This document shows, in pieces, positions 19,089-29,447 of a DNA stretch of 64,000 nucleotides (the stretch's first letter is position 1; each line of letters starts with the position of its first letter). The notes under the pieces were generated by a model, which saw only the letters and a program-made list of their open reading frames with translations, did no database searches and had not been told where the DNA came from. The DNA comes from Marinobacterium zhoushanense (lineage in GTDB: Bacteria > Pseudomonadota > Gammaproteobacteria > Pseudomonadales > Balneatricaceae), in assembly GCF_014641945.1 (NCBI RefSeq), contig NZ_BMIJ01000002.1:186001-250000 (forward strand), written 5' to 3'. The position numbers and the translations under genes are program-made.

Positions 19089-20369
19089 TTAAAGGAAAGA
19101 CGCCAGCTCTTCGCGCAGTATATCCAGCTCGTTCTGCGCTTTCTGCTTCGCCTTCTTCTTCAGTTGCTCTACCTCGGACGCCTTCTCGTCGATCACCCGG
19201 CCGGCCTCGGCTGCCTTGTCGTCGGCACTGCTGACGCGATCGATCAGGTGCTGTACCTGCTTGAGGATAGCGCGGCGGCGCCCCTCTTCGATGCGGGCCA
19301 GCTCTTCGGCACTCTTCTCCTTCTTCGCGCCCTCGTCGGCGGCGCTCTGCGTCGGCACATAGCTCAGCGGGCGGATACCCGAGGCGATGCGCACCTTCTG
19401 CAGGAACGGCGAGGCGTAAGCACGGGCCTTCTCGGCACCTTCGTGCAGAATCTTCTCCACATAGCCCAGATCGTTCAGCAGCGCGTTATAGCGCTCACGC
19501 GGCGCCGTCAGCTTGGCATCGAGGAACTCGAACAGCTCGCGCTTGGCTTCACCCCAGGCGATCCCCTCTTCGTACTGGCGACGCATCTGCGCCTTCTCGT
19601 CGGCCGTAGCGAAGTGGCTGTAGAGCTGGAACAGGGTGCTGTTGTCGGCATCCTTCGGCTCGCCCGGCTCGCGCAGGTCGGTCTTGATCTTGTTGATCAG
19701 CGAGCGCAGCTCATCACTGGAGCAGAACAGCGGAATGGTGTTGTCGTAGCTCTTGGACATCTTGCGCCCGTCGAGCCCTGGAATCAGTTGGGTCTCTTCA
19801 TCGACCTGGGCTTCGGGCAGGGTGAACAGCGGCTCGTAGACGTGGTTGAAACGCCCGGCGATATCGCGCGCCATCTCGATATGCTGAATCTGGTCCTTGC
19901 CCACCGGGATGATATCGGCGTTGAACATCAGGATGTCGGCCGCCATCAGGATCGGGTAGTTGAACAGGCCCATGGTGATGCCGTCGTCCAGATCCTCGTT
20001 ACCCGCTTCGCGGTTGGCATCCACCGCCGCCTTGTAGGCGTGGGCACGGTTCATCAACCCCTTGGAGGTCTGACAGGTGAGCAGCCAGGTCAGCTCGGTG
20101 ATCTCGGGGATATCGGTCTGACGGTAGAAGGTTGCCTTGTCGGTATCCAGTCCCAACGCCAGCCAGGTGGCCGCAATCTCACGGGTGGAACGTGCCACAC
20201 GTTCCGGCTCGTGGCACTTGATCAGGGCGTGGTAATCGGCCAGAAAGAAGAAGCTGTTGAACGCCGGGTTCTCGCTTGCTTCGATCGCCGGCTTGATCGC
20301 GCCGAGATAGTTGCCTATGTGCGGTGTACCTGTTGTCGTGATACCAGTCAGTACGGTCTTCTTGCTCAT
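19089..20369 (-). CDS. trpS: Tryptophanyl-tRNA synthetase with a C-terminal coiled coil
   Basis: Charges tRNA-Trp. The class I signatures are T-G-T-P-H-I-G-N-Y near residue 15 (HIGH) and K-M-S-K-S near residue 210. The core ends near residue 340; the last ~85 residues are a charged coiled coil (A-R-I-E-E-G-R-R-R, then [14 protein letters not shown]), absent from the ~330-residue E. coli enzyme. It stands alone between sseA and a small membrane protein gene on the other strand. Confidence 0.95.
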   Translation of the reverse strand: MSKKTVLTGITTTGTPHIGNYLGAIKPAIEASENPAFNSFFFLADYHALIKCHEPERVARSTREIAATWLALGLDTDKATFYRQTDIPEITELTWLLTCQTSKGLMNRAHAYKAAVDANREAGNEDLDDGITMGLFNYPILMAADILMFNADIIPVGKDQIQHIEMARDIAGRFNHVYEPLFTLPEAQVDEETQLIPGLDGRKMSKSYDNTIPLFCSSDELRSLINKIKTDLREPGEPKDADNSTLFQLYSHFATADEKAQMRRQYEEGIAWGEAKRELFEFLDAKLTAPRERYNALLNDLGYVEKILHEGAEKARAYASPFLQKVRIASGIRPLSYVPTQSAADEGAKKEKSAEELARIEEGRRRAILKQVQHLIDRVSSADDKAAEAGRVIDEKASEVEQLKKKAKQKAQNELDILREELASFL

Positions 20370-20505
20370 CGTCTGCTCTATTGGGTGCTTGGCGTTTTAA
20401 GGCCAGATATCATACACGAACTCGCCCGGGCTTTGACCAATGGCGGGTAGCTCCCGTGCCGCTGCGGTGATACAACAGAGATTCGGTAATCAGACGAGAA
20501 TAACA

Positions 20506-20778
20506 ATGTCCGACCTGCTCCCCTCCCTGGTAACACTGGCCGCTTTTTTGCTGCCCGCCGGCATCCTGTTGAAACGCCAGCGCCAGCGCTCCGCAGGCCA
20601 GATCGCCCACACGCTGCTGGTGGCACTGTTCTGCATGTTGGGTGGCCTGCTGTTCGCCGGGGCGCTGATCAGTCTGCTCGGCGAAGACAGCCCCGCGCTG
20701 CTCAACTCGGCACTGGTGGTGGTGGGCGCCCTGCTCTGCGTGCTTGCTCAGCAATGGTATGCCAAACGCAACGGCTGA
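20506..20778 (+). CDS. Small hypothetical membrane protein
   Basis: About 90 residues with three hydrophobic segments (residues ~5-20, 34-56, 64-82) separated by a basic loop (K-R-Q-R-Q-R). I do not recognise the family. The ATG at 20506 is preferred because the hydrophobic segments start there; the frame is open upstream to 20440. It is divergent from trpS. Confidence 0.6.
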   Translation: MSDLLPSLVTLAAFLLPAGILLKRQRQRSAGQIAHTLLVALFCMLGGLLFAGALISLLGEDSPALLNSALVVVGALLCVLAQQWYAKRNG

Positions 20779-20901
20779 GGCCGTGCGATCTTTGACAGCT
20801 CGGTAACTGACACCATACTTAACTCAGCCGCACACACCGCGACGGCGTTGTGTTGCGCGACGAGACTCCTGTGTTTTGTCTAGCAACCAAGGAGGAGACC
20901 A

Positions 20902-21141
20902 ATGGATACCAGTACCCATACGCTGAATACGCTGTTCGACCAGCTGGGACTGCCCAGTACGACTGTGGAGATCGAGCGCTTTATCGCGACCCACCGCCTG
21001 TTTACCCAGGATATCCCTCTGCATCAGGCCACCTTCTGGAGCAGTTCTCAGGCCGATTTCCTGAAGGAGGCGATCTACTCCGATTCCGACTGGGCTGAAG
21101 TCGTTGACGAGCTCAGCAGCCGCCTGCGCAGCACGCACTGA
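20902..21141 (+). CDS. DUF2789 family protein
   Basis: A 79-residue acidic protein matching DUF2789 from end to end: an N-terminal H-T-L-N-T-L-F-D-Q-L-G-L-P, then Q-A-T-F-W-S-S-S-Q-A-D-F-L and D-W-A-E-V-V-D-E-L. Function unknown. A strong AAGGAGGAGACC precedes the ATG. Confidence 0.85.
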   Translation: MDTSTHTLNTLFDQLGLPSTTVEIERFIATHRLFTQDIPLHQATFWSSSQADFLKEAIYSDSDWAEVVDELSSRLRSTH

Positions 21142-21296
21142 AACCTCACCTGTACCCAACCGCTGTTAGAGTGCAGGCAGAGCCTGTGGATGCACCCTGC
21201 ACTCTTCTCCCCCGATCGGACGCTTGCGCTTTTGCCTACCTGCCAGGTTGGGTATTATCGAGGGCTTCACACACTTAAGACTCAGGCCCGACCAAG

Positions 21297-22079
21297 ATGC
21301 TGACGCTGATATCGCCCGCCAAGACACTCGATTACGAGTCGCCGCTAGCCACCGACAAGCACACCCAGCCGCGTTTTCTGGAACATTCGGCTGAGCTGAT
21401 CGACCAGCTGCGTACCCTGGCGGTACAGGATATCGCCGAGCTGATGAAGCTGAGCGACAAGCTGTCCAGCCTAAACGTGGCACGCTACGAGAGCTGGAGT
21501 GCGGAGCACACATTGGACAATGCCCGCCCCGCGGTGCTGGCGTTCAAGGGCGATGTCTATACCGGACTAGAAGCCGAGACGTTCAGCGCCGAGGAGTTCG
21601 AGTTCGCCCAGCAGCACCTGCGCATCCTCTCCGGCCTCTACGGCGTGCTGCGCCCGCTGGACCTGCTGGAGCCCTACCGTCTGGAGATGGGCACCAAGCT
21701 GAAGAACGGCCGTGGCGACAACCTGTACCAGTTCTGGGGCAATATCATCACCGAGTCGCTGCAGGCGGAGCTCGCCGAACAGGCCAACCCGGTGCTGGTC
21801 AATCTGGCGTCCAACGAGTACTACAAGTCGGTCAAACCCAAGGCGCTGAACTGCCGCATCATCACCCCCGAGTTCAAGGATCTGAAGAACGGCCAGTACA
21901 AAATCATCAGTTTCTACGCCAAGAAGGCGCGCGGGCTGATGAGCCGCTACATCATCGAGAACCGCATAGACGAGCCGGACGCGTTGCAGGCGTTCGATCT
22001 GGAGGGTTACTACTTCAGCCCCGAGCACTCCCAGGGGGATAACTGGGTGTTCCTGCGCGACGCACCGCCGGAGAAGTAG
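21297..22079 (+). CDS. yaaA: Peroxide stress protein YaaA (UPF0246)
   Basis: A 260-residue protein that begins with the family hallmark [12 protein letters not shown] and contains F-K-G-D-V-Y near residue 83 and [13 protein letters not shown] near 112, with N-L-A-S-N-E-Y later. In E. coli YaaA limits free iron and DNA damage during peroxide stress and binds DNA. Length and motifs are normal. Confidence 0.93.
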   Translation: MLTLISPAKTLDYESPLATDKHTQPRFLEHSAELIDQLRTLAVQDIAELMKLSDKLSSLNVARYESWSAEHTLDNARPAVLAFKGDVYTGLEAETFSAEEFEFAQQHLRILSGLYGVLRPLDLLEPYRLEMGTKLKNGRGDNLYQFWGNIITESLQAELAEQANPVLVNLASNEYYKSVKPKALNCRIITPEFKDLKNGQYKIISFYAKKARGLMSRYIIENRIDEPDALQAFDLEGYYFSPEHSQGDNWVFLRDAPPEK

Positions 22080-22243
22080 CCGTCAGTTATCGGTCGCGCG
22101 CGGATACGCGCGGCCAACTGTATAAAATCTGTTCTAAAGTACCATCCCCGAACCCGGATCCTGTGTCTAAGGTTGTTCTGTAGTCAGCGGACACATAACC
22201 GCTCTCCCCAAGGACCAGAACAAAAACACAGGACCGGCACCCC

Positions 22244-22732
22244 ATGCATCGAATCATGCTATCGATACCGCTCGCATTGAGCCTTGCTTTCCAGGTAGGC
22301 GCGGCAGAGCTCGACACCAGCGATTTAAGTTACGAATCCTATATAGAGTCCGATAAACGGCTCAAATGCCTCTACGGATATGTGGCTGACAAAACCGGCA
22401 ACCATACCGCCGCCATCAAGATCTTCGAAGACTGTATCGAGCGCTGGAACGATGTCTATTCGATGATCTGGCTTGCACAGATATATGAGTCCGGTGTTGG
22501 GGTCCCCCGGAATCTGGAGTACGCCACCCAGTTGATGAAGAGGGGGGCACATACCGATGACGAGGCCGGATACTCGACCCTGGCCCGATACCACTACGGT
22601 GTAGCGCTCTACGAAGGAATCGGCATTGATCAGGATAGGGAGGCCGGCATCGGTTGGCTGCAGCGCGCCGCCGACGAAGGGATGGAGGAGGCAGCCACCT
22701 ACCTTGAAAAGATCGGCGCTGCCAACGACTAG
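22244..22732 (+). CDS. Exported Sel1 repeat protein
   Basis: A 162-residue protein with a signal peptide (residues 1-20, L-A-L-S-L-A-F-Q-V-G-A-A). It has about three Sel1 repeats, the clearest being M-I-W-L-A-Q-I-Y-E-S-G-V-G-V and Y-G-V-A-L-Y-E-G-I-G-I-D. It is likely periplasmic and mediates protein contacts. It is convergent with panB. Confidence 0.75.
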   Translation: MHRIMLSIPLALSLAFQVGAAELDTSDLSYESYIESDKRLKCLYGYVADKTGNHTAAIKIFEDCIERWNDVYSMIWLAQIYESGVGVPRNLEYATQLMKRGAHTDDEAGYSTLARYHYGVALYEGIGIDQDREAGIGWLQRAADEGMEEAATYLEKIGAAND

Positions 22733-22746
22733 TACAGGGCGTCGCC

Positions 22747-23532
22747 TTAGCGCCGTCCCGTACCGGTGAACTGCAGGATATTGTTGGGAAACTCCATCGT
22801 CTCCACTTCGGCGGCAAACTCCTTCGCCACCTTCAGGATAATCTTGCTGGCGTGGGCGTATTGCTTGGAGAACGGCGGCCAGTAGTCGCCCAGGCCCATG
22901 GCGTCGTTGACCACCAGCACCTGGCCATCGCAGTCGGGGCCGGCACCGATACCGATGGTGGGGATGCGCAGTGACTGGGTGATCGTCAGGCCCAGCGCCG
23001 CCGGCACATGCTCGATCACCAGCATGAACGCGCCTGCTTCCTGGATCGCCAAGGCTTCATCGATGATGCGCTGAGCGTCCTCGCTGGTGTTACCCACCTT
23101 CTTGAAGCTCTCGGCGGTCTGCGGCGTCAGGCCGGTATGCCCCACCACTGGAATGCCGTTGGCAACCAGATGCTCGATCACATCGAGCTTTCCACCCTCC
23201 AGTTTGATGCTGTCGGCGCCAGCAGCCATCAGACGCTTGGCACTGGCCAGCGCGATCTCCGGATTGGCATCGGTCAGATAGGGCAGGTCACCGATGATAT
23301 GGGTCTCCTTGGCTCCGCGGCGAACCGCGCCGATGTGGTACTCCATATGCTCGATGGTCACGTCGCGTGTGCTGTCGAACCCCATCTCAACCATGCCCAC
23401 CGTATCACCAACCAGGATCACGGGTACACCGGCTTCCTCTATGCCGCGGGCAACCGGGCAGGTATAGGCGGTCAGCATCGGGATCGGTTTAACTCCCTTG
23501 CGCTGGATGAAGTCGCTTGCGCTCAGTTTCAT
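22747..23532 (-). CDS. panB: 3-methyl-2-oxobutanoate hydroxymethyltransferase
   Basis: Makes ketopantoate from 2-oxoisovalerate and methylene-tetrahydrofolate, the first step of pantothenate synthesis. About 261 residues from the ATG at 23532 with CAGGAG upstream. Family motifs V-G-D-T-V-G-M near residue 45, D-L-P-Y-L-T near 82, K-L-E-G-G near 112 and G-I-G-A-G-P-D-C-D-G-Q-V-L-V near 198 are present. panC is not next to it, which is common. Confidence 0.95.
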   Translation of the reverse strand: MKLSASDFIQRKGVKPIPMLTAYTCPVARGIEEAGVPVILVGDTVGMVEMGFDSTRDVTIEHMEYHIGAVRRGAKETHIIGDLPYLTDANPEIALASAKRLMAAGADSIKLEGGKLDVIEHLVANGIPVVGHTGLTPQTAESFKKVGNTSEDAQRIIDEALAIQEAGAFMLVIEHVPAALGLTITQSLRIPTIGIGAGPDCDGQVLVVNDAMGLGDYWPPFSKQYAHASKIILKVAKEFAAEVETMEFPNNILQFTGTGRR

Positions 23533-23799
23533 AACCGGACTCCTGTTATTCAGTCCTGTAAGTGAGTTCCCTAAGGGGGAGGTGCAGTGTAGTGAAAACT
23601 GCACCTGCGGCGTTTTTAGACTTTAGTCTTACGGCAGTGCAGCATAACCCCCTTACCGGGATATGACGGAACCTTGACCGGCGTCAGTATCGCCCCCAAT
23701 TCGCACTCCCGGAGCCTTGCTGCTCATCTGCCCTGACGACACACTCCAAGAGTTCCCGTTACGGGCTCCCACGATAATAACGACGAGAGAAACCTGGCC

Positions 23800-24189
23800 A
23801 TGACCGATTACTCAGCCTACTCAACTCCGTACGAAGTGCTCGGTGAACAGAAGATCCGCGAGCTGACCAACGCCTTTTACGACATCATGGACAGCCTGCC
23901 GGAAGCTGCCGGCATCCGCGCCATGCACAAGGCCGACCTGAACCCGATGCGGGAGCGCCTGGCTGAATACCTGATCGGCTGGTTGGGCGGCCCGCAGATC
24001 TATGCCGAAAAATATGGCAGCGTCTGCATGACCGGCCCACACAAGGGTTATGCCATCGGCGAATCGGAGCGCGACCAGTGGTTACTGTGCATGCACAAAG
24101 CACTGGAAGCGGTCGAAGTGGAACCCCAGTTACGTGAGATGCTCAAGGCGCCGCTGTTCGCGATTGCGGATATGGTGCGCAACCGCTGA
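23800..24189 (+). CDS. Group II truncated haemoglobin
   Basis: A 129-residue globin of the TrHbO type. The proximal His81 lies in G-P-H-K-G-Y-A-I-G and the family-specific Trp94 (G8) in E-R-D-Q-W-L-L-C-M. A Tyr at the B10-like position (N-A-F-Y-D-I-M) is also seen. Such globins handle oxygen or nitric oxide, which fits the nnrS/nsrR pair elsewhere in the window. It is followed 65 bp later by dsdA. Confidence 0.9.
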   Translation: MTDYSAYSTPYEVLGEQKIRELTNAFYDIMDSLPEAAGIRAMHKADLNPMRERLAEYLIGWLGGPQIYAEKYGSVCMTGPHKGYAIGESERDQWLLCMHKALEAVEVEPQLREMLKAPLFAIADMVRNR

Positions 24190-24254
24190 GTGTCGGGCGC
24201 CGTTTTCTGGTCTAATCTCCTACCCTGTTCACTGTGAAGATCTAGGTTAGGAAT

Positions 24255-25628
24255 ATGGCACCCTCCCCCTTTGACGACTGGATCGCCGGTGCAAGCGACG
24301 ATCCGGTACTGGCCAACCTGCGGCAATGCCGCGAACAGCTGTGGATAAACCCCAGGCGCGGCGCGTTCGACAGGGTGAAGCAGCAGCTGCCACTGAGCTA
24401 TACCGATATCGAGGACGCCTCGGCACGGCTGGAGCGGTTCGCCGCCTACTTCTCGGTCGCCTTTCCGGAAACCGCCGCACGCGGCGGCATCATCGAATCG
24501 GATCTTGTCCGTGCGGACAGGGGCGCGAAGCTGATCGCCGAGTTTCTGCACAGCGACGTGCCGGACAACCTGCTGATCAAGTGCGACAGCCACCTGGCAA
24601 TCTCCGGCTCGATCAAGGCCCGCGGCGGCATCTATGAAGTATTGCTGTATGCGGAGCAACTGGCGCTTGAGCATGGTCTGCTTAACGCCGACGACGATTA
24701 CAGCGACTTTGCCTCCGAGCCCTTCCGCCAGCTATTTGCCCGGCACAGCATTGCCGTCGGCTCCACCGGGAACCTGGGGCTCAGCATCGGCATCATCAGC
24801 GCCAAGCTCGGCTTCAGGGTGACGGTGCATATGTCCGCCGATGCGCGGGAGTGGAAAAAGGCGCTGCTGCGCTCGAAGGGCGTGAACGTGGTCGAACACC
24901 AATCCGACTACAGCGTCGCGGTGGCACAGGGGCGACAGGAGGCGCTGAATACGCCGGGCTGCCACTTTATCGACGACGAGGACTCCACCTCGCTGTTCCT
25001 CGGCTACAGCGTTGCCGCGCTGCGCCTGAAGCAGCAACTGGCGGCACAGAATATCCCGGTGGACGCTGAGCACCCGCTGATCGTCTACCTGCCCTGCGGG
25101 GTCGGCGGCGGCCCCGGCGGTATCGCCTTCGGCCTCAAGCAAGTATTTGGCGATGCCGTGCACTGCTTCTTCGCCGAGCCGACCCACTCCCCCTGCATGC
25201 TGCTGGGCATGCACTCCGGGCTGCACAACCATATCAGCGTGCAGGATATCGGCCTGGACAACCTGACCTGCGCCGACGGGCTGGCGGTCGGCCGTGCCTC
25301 GGCTTTCGTCGGCAAGATCATGGAACCCCTGCTCGACGGTATTTACACCCTCAGCGACGAGCGGATGTACGCGCTGGTGACCCTGCTCAGCGACAGTGAA
25401 AAGCTCGCGGTAGAGCCCTCCGCCACGGCTGGCCTGCCGGGGTTCGCCTGGTTGATGAACGCCAGCCAGGAGACGCTGGAAGCGCTGGGCCTGGCATCGA
25501 CGCTGCGCAATGCTACCCATATCGCCTGGGCCACCGGCGGCAACATGGTGCCGGAGCAGGAGATGGCCAAGTATTACGCGCTGGGCACACAGGCGCTCGA
25601 GCAGTTCAGCCAGAAGCAACTTAAGTAA
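24255..25628 (+). CDS. dsdA: D-serine ammonia-lyase
   Basis: A PLP-dependent enzyme that converts D-serine to pyruvate and ammonia. The 457-residue length matches DsdA. The PLP lysine is Lys121 in S-G-S-I-K-A-R-G-G, and [10 protein letters not shown] is the phosphate-binding Gly loop. No dsdX or dsdC is adjacent. The stop codon is only 2 bp from a fragment of another gene's 3' end (see 25631-25681). Confidence 0.92.
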   Translation: MAPSPFDDWIAGASDDPVLANLRQCREQLWINPRRGAFDRVKQQLPLSYTDIEDASARLERFAAYFSVAFPETAARGGIIESDLVRADRGAKLIAEFLHSDVPDNLLIKCDSHLAISGSIKARGGIYEVLLYAEQLALEHGLLNADDDYSDFASEPFRQLFARHSIAVGSTGNLGLSIGIISAKLGFRVTVHMSADAREWKKALLRSKGVNVVEHQSDYSVAVAQGRQEALNTPGCHFIDDEDSTSLFLGYSVAALRLKQQLAAQNIPVDAEHPLIVYLPCGVGGGPGGIAFGLKQVFGDAVHCFFAEPTHSPCMLLGMHSGLHNHISVQDIGLDNLTCADGLAVGRASAFVGKIMEPLLDGIYTLSDERMYALVTLLSDSEKLAVEPSATAGLPGFAWLMNASQETLEALGLASTLRNATHIAWATGGNMVPEQEMAKYYALGTQALEQFSQKQLK

Positions 25629-25630
25629 CC

Positions 25631-25681
25631 TCATCGGTCGCAGCCGCCCTCGCACAGCAGATCCGCGATGGCGGCACGGCC
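25631..25681 (-). pseudogene. 3' fragment of the GDYXXLXY gene
   Basis: Read on the minus strand this gives G-R-A-A-I-A-D-L-L-C-E-G-G-C-D-R-stop, identical to the end of the intact gene at 32108-32665 up to the Asp. It lies 2 bp after the dsdA stop codon. It appears to be the original 3' end of that gene, separated from it by a 6.5-kb insertion. Confidence 0.75.
25637..25681. repeat. 45-bp direct repeat, left copy
   Basis: Perfect match, in the same orientation, to 32123-32167; it begins GTCGCAGCCGCCC and ends GCGGCACGGCC. Together the copies flank a 6.4-kb segment like attachment-site duplications. Confidence 0.85.
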
Positions 25682-25815
25682 CCTGCCTTGCACACCCTAA
25701 CGACTGCGCCCATGTCATGACATGCCAACTCCCATGTCAGTAGGTGCGGAGAATTTGTTTGCCCAATTCTTATCCTTGCATTGATCAATAATTCCAATTG
25801 TTTCAAGAGGATAAG

Positions 25816-28800
25816 ATGACAATATCTGCTTCTGATCGTAAGCAAGCGCTTCAACCACCGCATCTCCACTGGCCTCGCTCGGCCTCGCTACTGGTCGCTG
25901 CAGCGCTGATGACACCAGGCATGGCTCTGGCTATAGATAGCTGGACGGGAACACAGGATTCCGACTGGACAGACAATGCCAACTGGAGCAACAACTCTAC
26001 CCCGATAGCGGCGGCCGATCTCCGCATTAATGCGACAGTGAATGCCCCGGTGCTTCAAACCGACCTTGTCAGTGCGCCCGGCACATTCAACTCGCTATCA
26101 GTCGGCGACAACGGCGGCGCGGCGACACTGACGATCAGTTATGACGGCAATGGCAACAATGCGGGCTTGCTTGCCAACACTGTGGCCATAGGTTCCGGCG
26201 CAACCGGCCTTGCGACCTTATTGGTACAGGGCGATGGGGGAGTGAACGGGGTTCAGACCTACATCGGCGCCAATACTATTTTCGTTGTCGGTAACTCCAG
26301 TGATGGGCAGCTCGATCTTCTGCATGATGCGGAAGCCGAATCAGCGGGCAGCTTTATCATCGGCAGTCAGGCGGGTGCGACCGGAGCCGTCAATATGAGC
26401 GGCAACAGCACCCTCTCATCGAAGGATACTATGCTGGTCGGTTTTGCCGGATCGGGTTCTCTAAATGCCGATACCGGGAGTGTGATCACAACGCGTAAAG
26501 GCGCCTACGTCGGTTTCGCCGGAGACGGCTCGGTTAACCTCACCGGCGCCGGCACCGTTTGGGGAAACTCCGGCAACTCCATTGACCTTGGCGCCAGCAG
26601 TAACGGAAACGGCACGGTCACCATTACCGACGGAGCGGAACTCGAAAGCGTTTCTCAGACCGGCGATGCCACCAGCAACGCGATTCAGTTGGGTGTCGCG
26701 TCTAACTCGTCCGGTACGTTGAACATTTCCGGCACATCATCCAATACGTCGAAACTGACCACGACAGGGGCGTTCAAGGTTGGTGTGCAGGGTGATGGCA
26801 CACTCAATGTTGGCGCTTACAGCACGGTGGATACGGCGAACGCGAACAGCAGATTGTCGATCGGACATTTTAACGGTGGGAAAGGAAGCGTGAATGTTGC
26901 GGGTGCCAATGCCCTCCTCGATGCCGCGCTAATCAGTGTTGGCGACAATGGCACCGGTACTCTCAATATAAGTGACGGGGGCCAGGTCCACTCCTCTGCT
27001 GATGCCACTATCGGTTTGGGTACGTCGAGTCAGGGCACAGTAACCCTAAGCAACGGTGGTACCTGGAGTATCGATCCCGGCAAGCGGCTCTTCGTCGCCG
27101 ATGGCGGCACCGCAGCACTGAACATCCACAGCGGCAGCAGCGTCTCGAGCTACCTGGCATATGTCGGCAACGGCCCGGATGGTACAGGTGCAGTCAGCGT
27201 GGATGGTGCCAACTCGAAATGGACCAATACGGATGACCTGATCATCGGCGCCTCGGGTGACGGCTCGCTGTCCGTTTCCAACGGCGCCGAGGTTAGCACT
27301 GCAGCCAAACTTAAAATCGCCCAGGCGATCTCAAGCACCGGCGCGGTCAATATCGGTGCCGCTTTGGGCAAGCAGGCTGTGGCAGCCGGAACGCTGGCCA
27401 TTGCTGACACGATTGAATTCGGCGCAGGGAGCGGATCGCTCAACTTCAACCACACCGATGAAAACTACCCGCTCACATCCAAAATTGTCAGCGGAACCGG
27501 TACCGCCTCCATCAATCAGGTGGCGGGAGTAACGACGCTCTCGGGCGATACTTCCGGCTTCGCCGGTACCGTCAACGTCGCCGGAGGCCGCCTATATGTG
27601 AATGGTGATATCAGCAATGGCAACATTGTGATGGCCGGAGGGACACTGGGTGGCACAGGCAATATGGGCGCACTTAATGTCACTAACGGCTCCCGTGTAG
27701 CACCGGGTAACTCCGTCGGCACCATGAACGTTACCGATCTCACGTTCAATGCTGGATCGATCTATGAGGTAGAGCTTAATGACGGCGGCTTCGTCGCGGG
27801 CGCCAATAACGATCTCATCGATGCCAGTGGCACGGCCACCCTCAATGGCGGCAGGGTTCATGTGCTGGCGGAGAACGGCACTGACGACGGAACAACCTAC
27901 ACGCCCGGCACCTACACCATCCTGACGGCAACCGGAGGTATCACCGGTACCTTCGATACCCTGAGCGACGATTTTGCCTTTCTTGATTTCTCTCTCTCTT
28001 ATGATGCCAACAATGTTCTGCTGACATCAGCCCTAGCCGCAGGTGGTTTCTGCTCAAGTGACATGAGCACAAATCAGTGTGCAACTGGCGACGGCGTCTT
28101 TTCGCTTGGCACAGGCGGTCTGTACACCGCAGTGTTGAACCTGTCCGAGACTGCTGCGGCGGATGCTCTGGATCAGCTTTCGGGGGAAATTCATGCGTCG
28201 GCTAAAACATCTTTCATTGAGGACAGCCGTTTCTCGCGAGCCGCTGCATTTGACAGGCTTCGCTCTGGGACTGGGGGTGTTCGCGCCACTCAGACAGGCC
28301 TAGTGGAACATCCCATTACGGATAGCGCCTCCTCTTGGGGGTACGGTTTCGGCTCGTGGGGACACTGGGATAGCGATGGCAACGCTGCGAAACTGGAACG
28401 GGATATCGGCGGCTTCTTTATCGGCAGCGACGTTCTGGTTGCCGACAACACTCGCCTCGGTCTTATGGGCGGTTACAGCCATGCCGACATTCAGGTGGAT
28501 AACCTGGCCTCATCCGGCGCAGTGGATACCTACACACTGGGCGTCTACGGCGGCAGTTCCTGGAATGCACTATCGCTCAAAGGCGGCATAGCCCATGGAT
28601 GGCATGATGTCGCTACCGATCGCAAGGTGGCATTTACCGGCTTTTCCGACGCGCTCTCCGCATCATACGATGCCACCACCGTTCAGGTTTTCACTGAAGC
28701 GGCGTACAGATTGGACAGTGGTAACCTGCACTTCGAACCTTTCGCAGGTCTGGCTTACGTAAAGCTTGATACGGAGAGCTTCACTGAAATTGGTGGCTCA

Positions 28801-29145
28801 GCAGCACTCAGGACTGCCGGTGATAACGAAAGCATCAACATCGGTAAACTGGGCCTGCGTGCCGAAACCGCGGTGAACATGGGTGCCACAAACGCCCTGC
28901 TCCACAGCTTGATCGGGTGGGATCATGCGTTCGGTGACCGCAGACCGACCGTTAAGCAAAGTTTTGAGGGTGGCGATGCGTTCTTCGTCAAAGGGGCTCC
29001 ATATAGCCGTAACGCGCTGACACTGGATCTTGCACTCGATGCGCATCTCACTGAACACGCCAAGTTCAACCTTGGATACACTGGCCGCTTCAGTTCGGAT
29101 AGCACCGACCAGGGCCTCAGCGCCAGCCTCAATGTGCTGTTTTAA
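25816..29145 (+). CDS. Autotransporter (type V secretion) with repeat-rich passenger
   Basis: About 1109 residues from the ATG at 25816 with AAGAGGATAAG upstream. An extended signal peptide (basic start, then S-L-L-V-A-A-A-L-M-T-P-G-M-A-L-A) is followed by a Gly/Ser/Thr/Asn-rich beta-helix passenger (residues ~40-740) with recurring G-T-L-N-I-S-D-G-G and G-S-L-S-V-S-N-G-A units of the autotransporter-associated kind. The last ~280 residues are the beta-barrel domain, starting near S-W-G-Y-G-F-G-S-W and ending in Phe (N-V-L-F). Two Cys residues just before the barrel could form a disulfide. It is expected to display an adhesin-like stalk. It lies inside the repeat-flanked segment. Confidence 0.9.
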   Translation: MTISASDRKQALQPPHLHWPRSASLLVAAALMTPGMALAIDSWTGTQDSDWTDNANWSNNSTPIAAADLRINATVNAPVLQTDLVSAPGTFNSLSVGDNGGAATLTISYDGNGNNAGLLANTVAIGSGATGLATLLVQGDGGVNGVQTYIGANTIFVVGNSSDGQLDLLHDAEAESAGSFIIGSQAGATGAVNMSGNSTLSSKDTMLVGFAGSGSLNADTGSVITTRKGAYVGFAGDGSVNLTGAGTVWGNSGNSIDLGASSNGNGTVTITDGAELESVSQTGDATSNAIQLGVASNSSGTLNISGTSSNTSKLTTTGAFKVGVQGDGTLNVGAYSTVDTANANSRLSIGHFNGGKGSVNVAGANALLDAALISVGDNGTGTLNISDGGQVHSSADATIGLGTSSQGTVTLSNGGTWSIDPGKRLFVADGGTAALNIHSGSSVSSYLAYVGNGPDGTGAVSVDGANSKWTNTDDLIIGASGDGSLSVSNGAEVSTAAKLKIAQAISSTGAVNIGAALGKQAVAAGTLAIADTIEFGAGSGSLNFNHTDENYPLTSKIVSGTGTASINQVAGVTTLSGDTSGFAGTVNVAGGRLYVNGDISNGNIVMAGGTLGGTGNMGALNVTNGSRVAPGNSVGTMNVTDLTFNAGSIYEVELNDGGFVAGANNDLIDASGTATLNGGRVHVLAENGTDDGTTYTPGTYTILTATGGITGTFDTLSDDFAFLDFSLSYDANNVLLTSALAAGGFCSSDMSTNQCATGDGVFSLGTGGLYTAVLNLSETAAADALDQLSGEIHASAKTSFIEDSRFSRAAAFDRLRSGTGGVRATQTGLVEHPITDSASSWGYGFGSWGHWDSDGNAAKLERDIGGFFIGSDVLVADNTRLGLMGGYSHADIQVDNLASSGAVDTYTLGVYGGSSWNALSLKGGIAHGWHDVATDRKVAFTGFSDALSASYDATTVQVFTEAAYRLDSGNLHFEPFAGLAYVKLDTESFTEIGGSAALRTAGDNESINIGKLGLRAETAVNMGATNALLHSLIGWDHAFGDRRPTVKQSFEGGDAFFVKGAPYSRNALTLDLALDAHLTEHAKFNLGYTGRFSSDSTDQGLSASLNVLF

Positions 29146-29447
29146 CCACAGGCGAGAAGGGGCACCTTCTCAACAACCCAACTAGAAGCTCAATGCAGCC
29201 GTCTCCTCTCTGGTGGCGGTTGAGAAAAGTCACAACGGGAAAATTCGCAAAGGGAACATTCGCAAAGGAAAAAGTCACGACGGGGAAAAGTCAAAACCAG
29301 TTCGTAGACTGCTGCCCTATATGAATAACATCTCGTTTTATACAGGGAGAGTCTAAAAGCGCGACGGCAAGACGGATCAAGGTGGTTTTACCGGCACTCC
29401 ACCACTCACCTGACCGCCGCCGACGCGACGTAAAACGATATAACTTG
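29146..29447. other. Intergenic region after the autotransporter
   Basis: Holds a 7-bp hairpin (GAGAAGG / CCTTCTC, 29154-29171, loop GGCA, no T tract), which may end the autotransporter mRNA, and the A-B-B-A repeat. No gene is seen. Confidence 0.5.
29224..29296. repeat. Degenerate A-B-B-A repeat after the autotransporter
   Basis: The unit AAAGTCAC(A/G)ACGGG occurs twice and the unit TTCGCAAAGG(G)AA twice, in the order A-B-B-A, followed by another AAAAGTCA. They are all on the same strand. The purpose is unknown. Confidence 0.5.
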
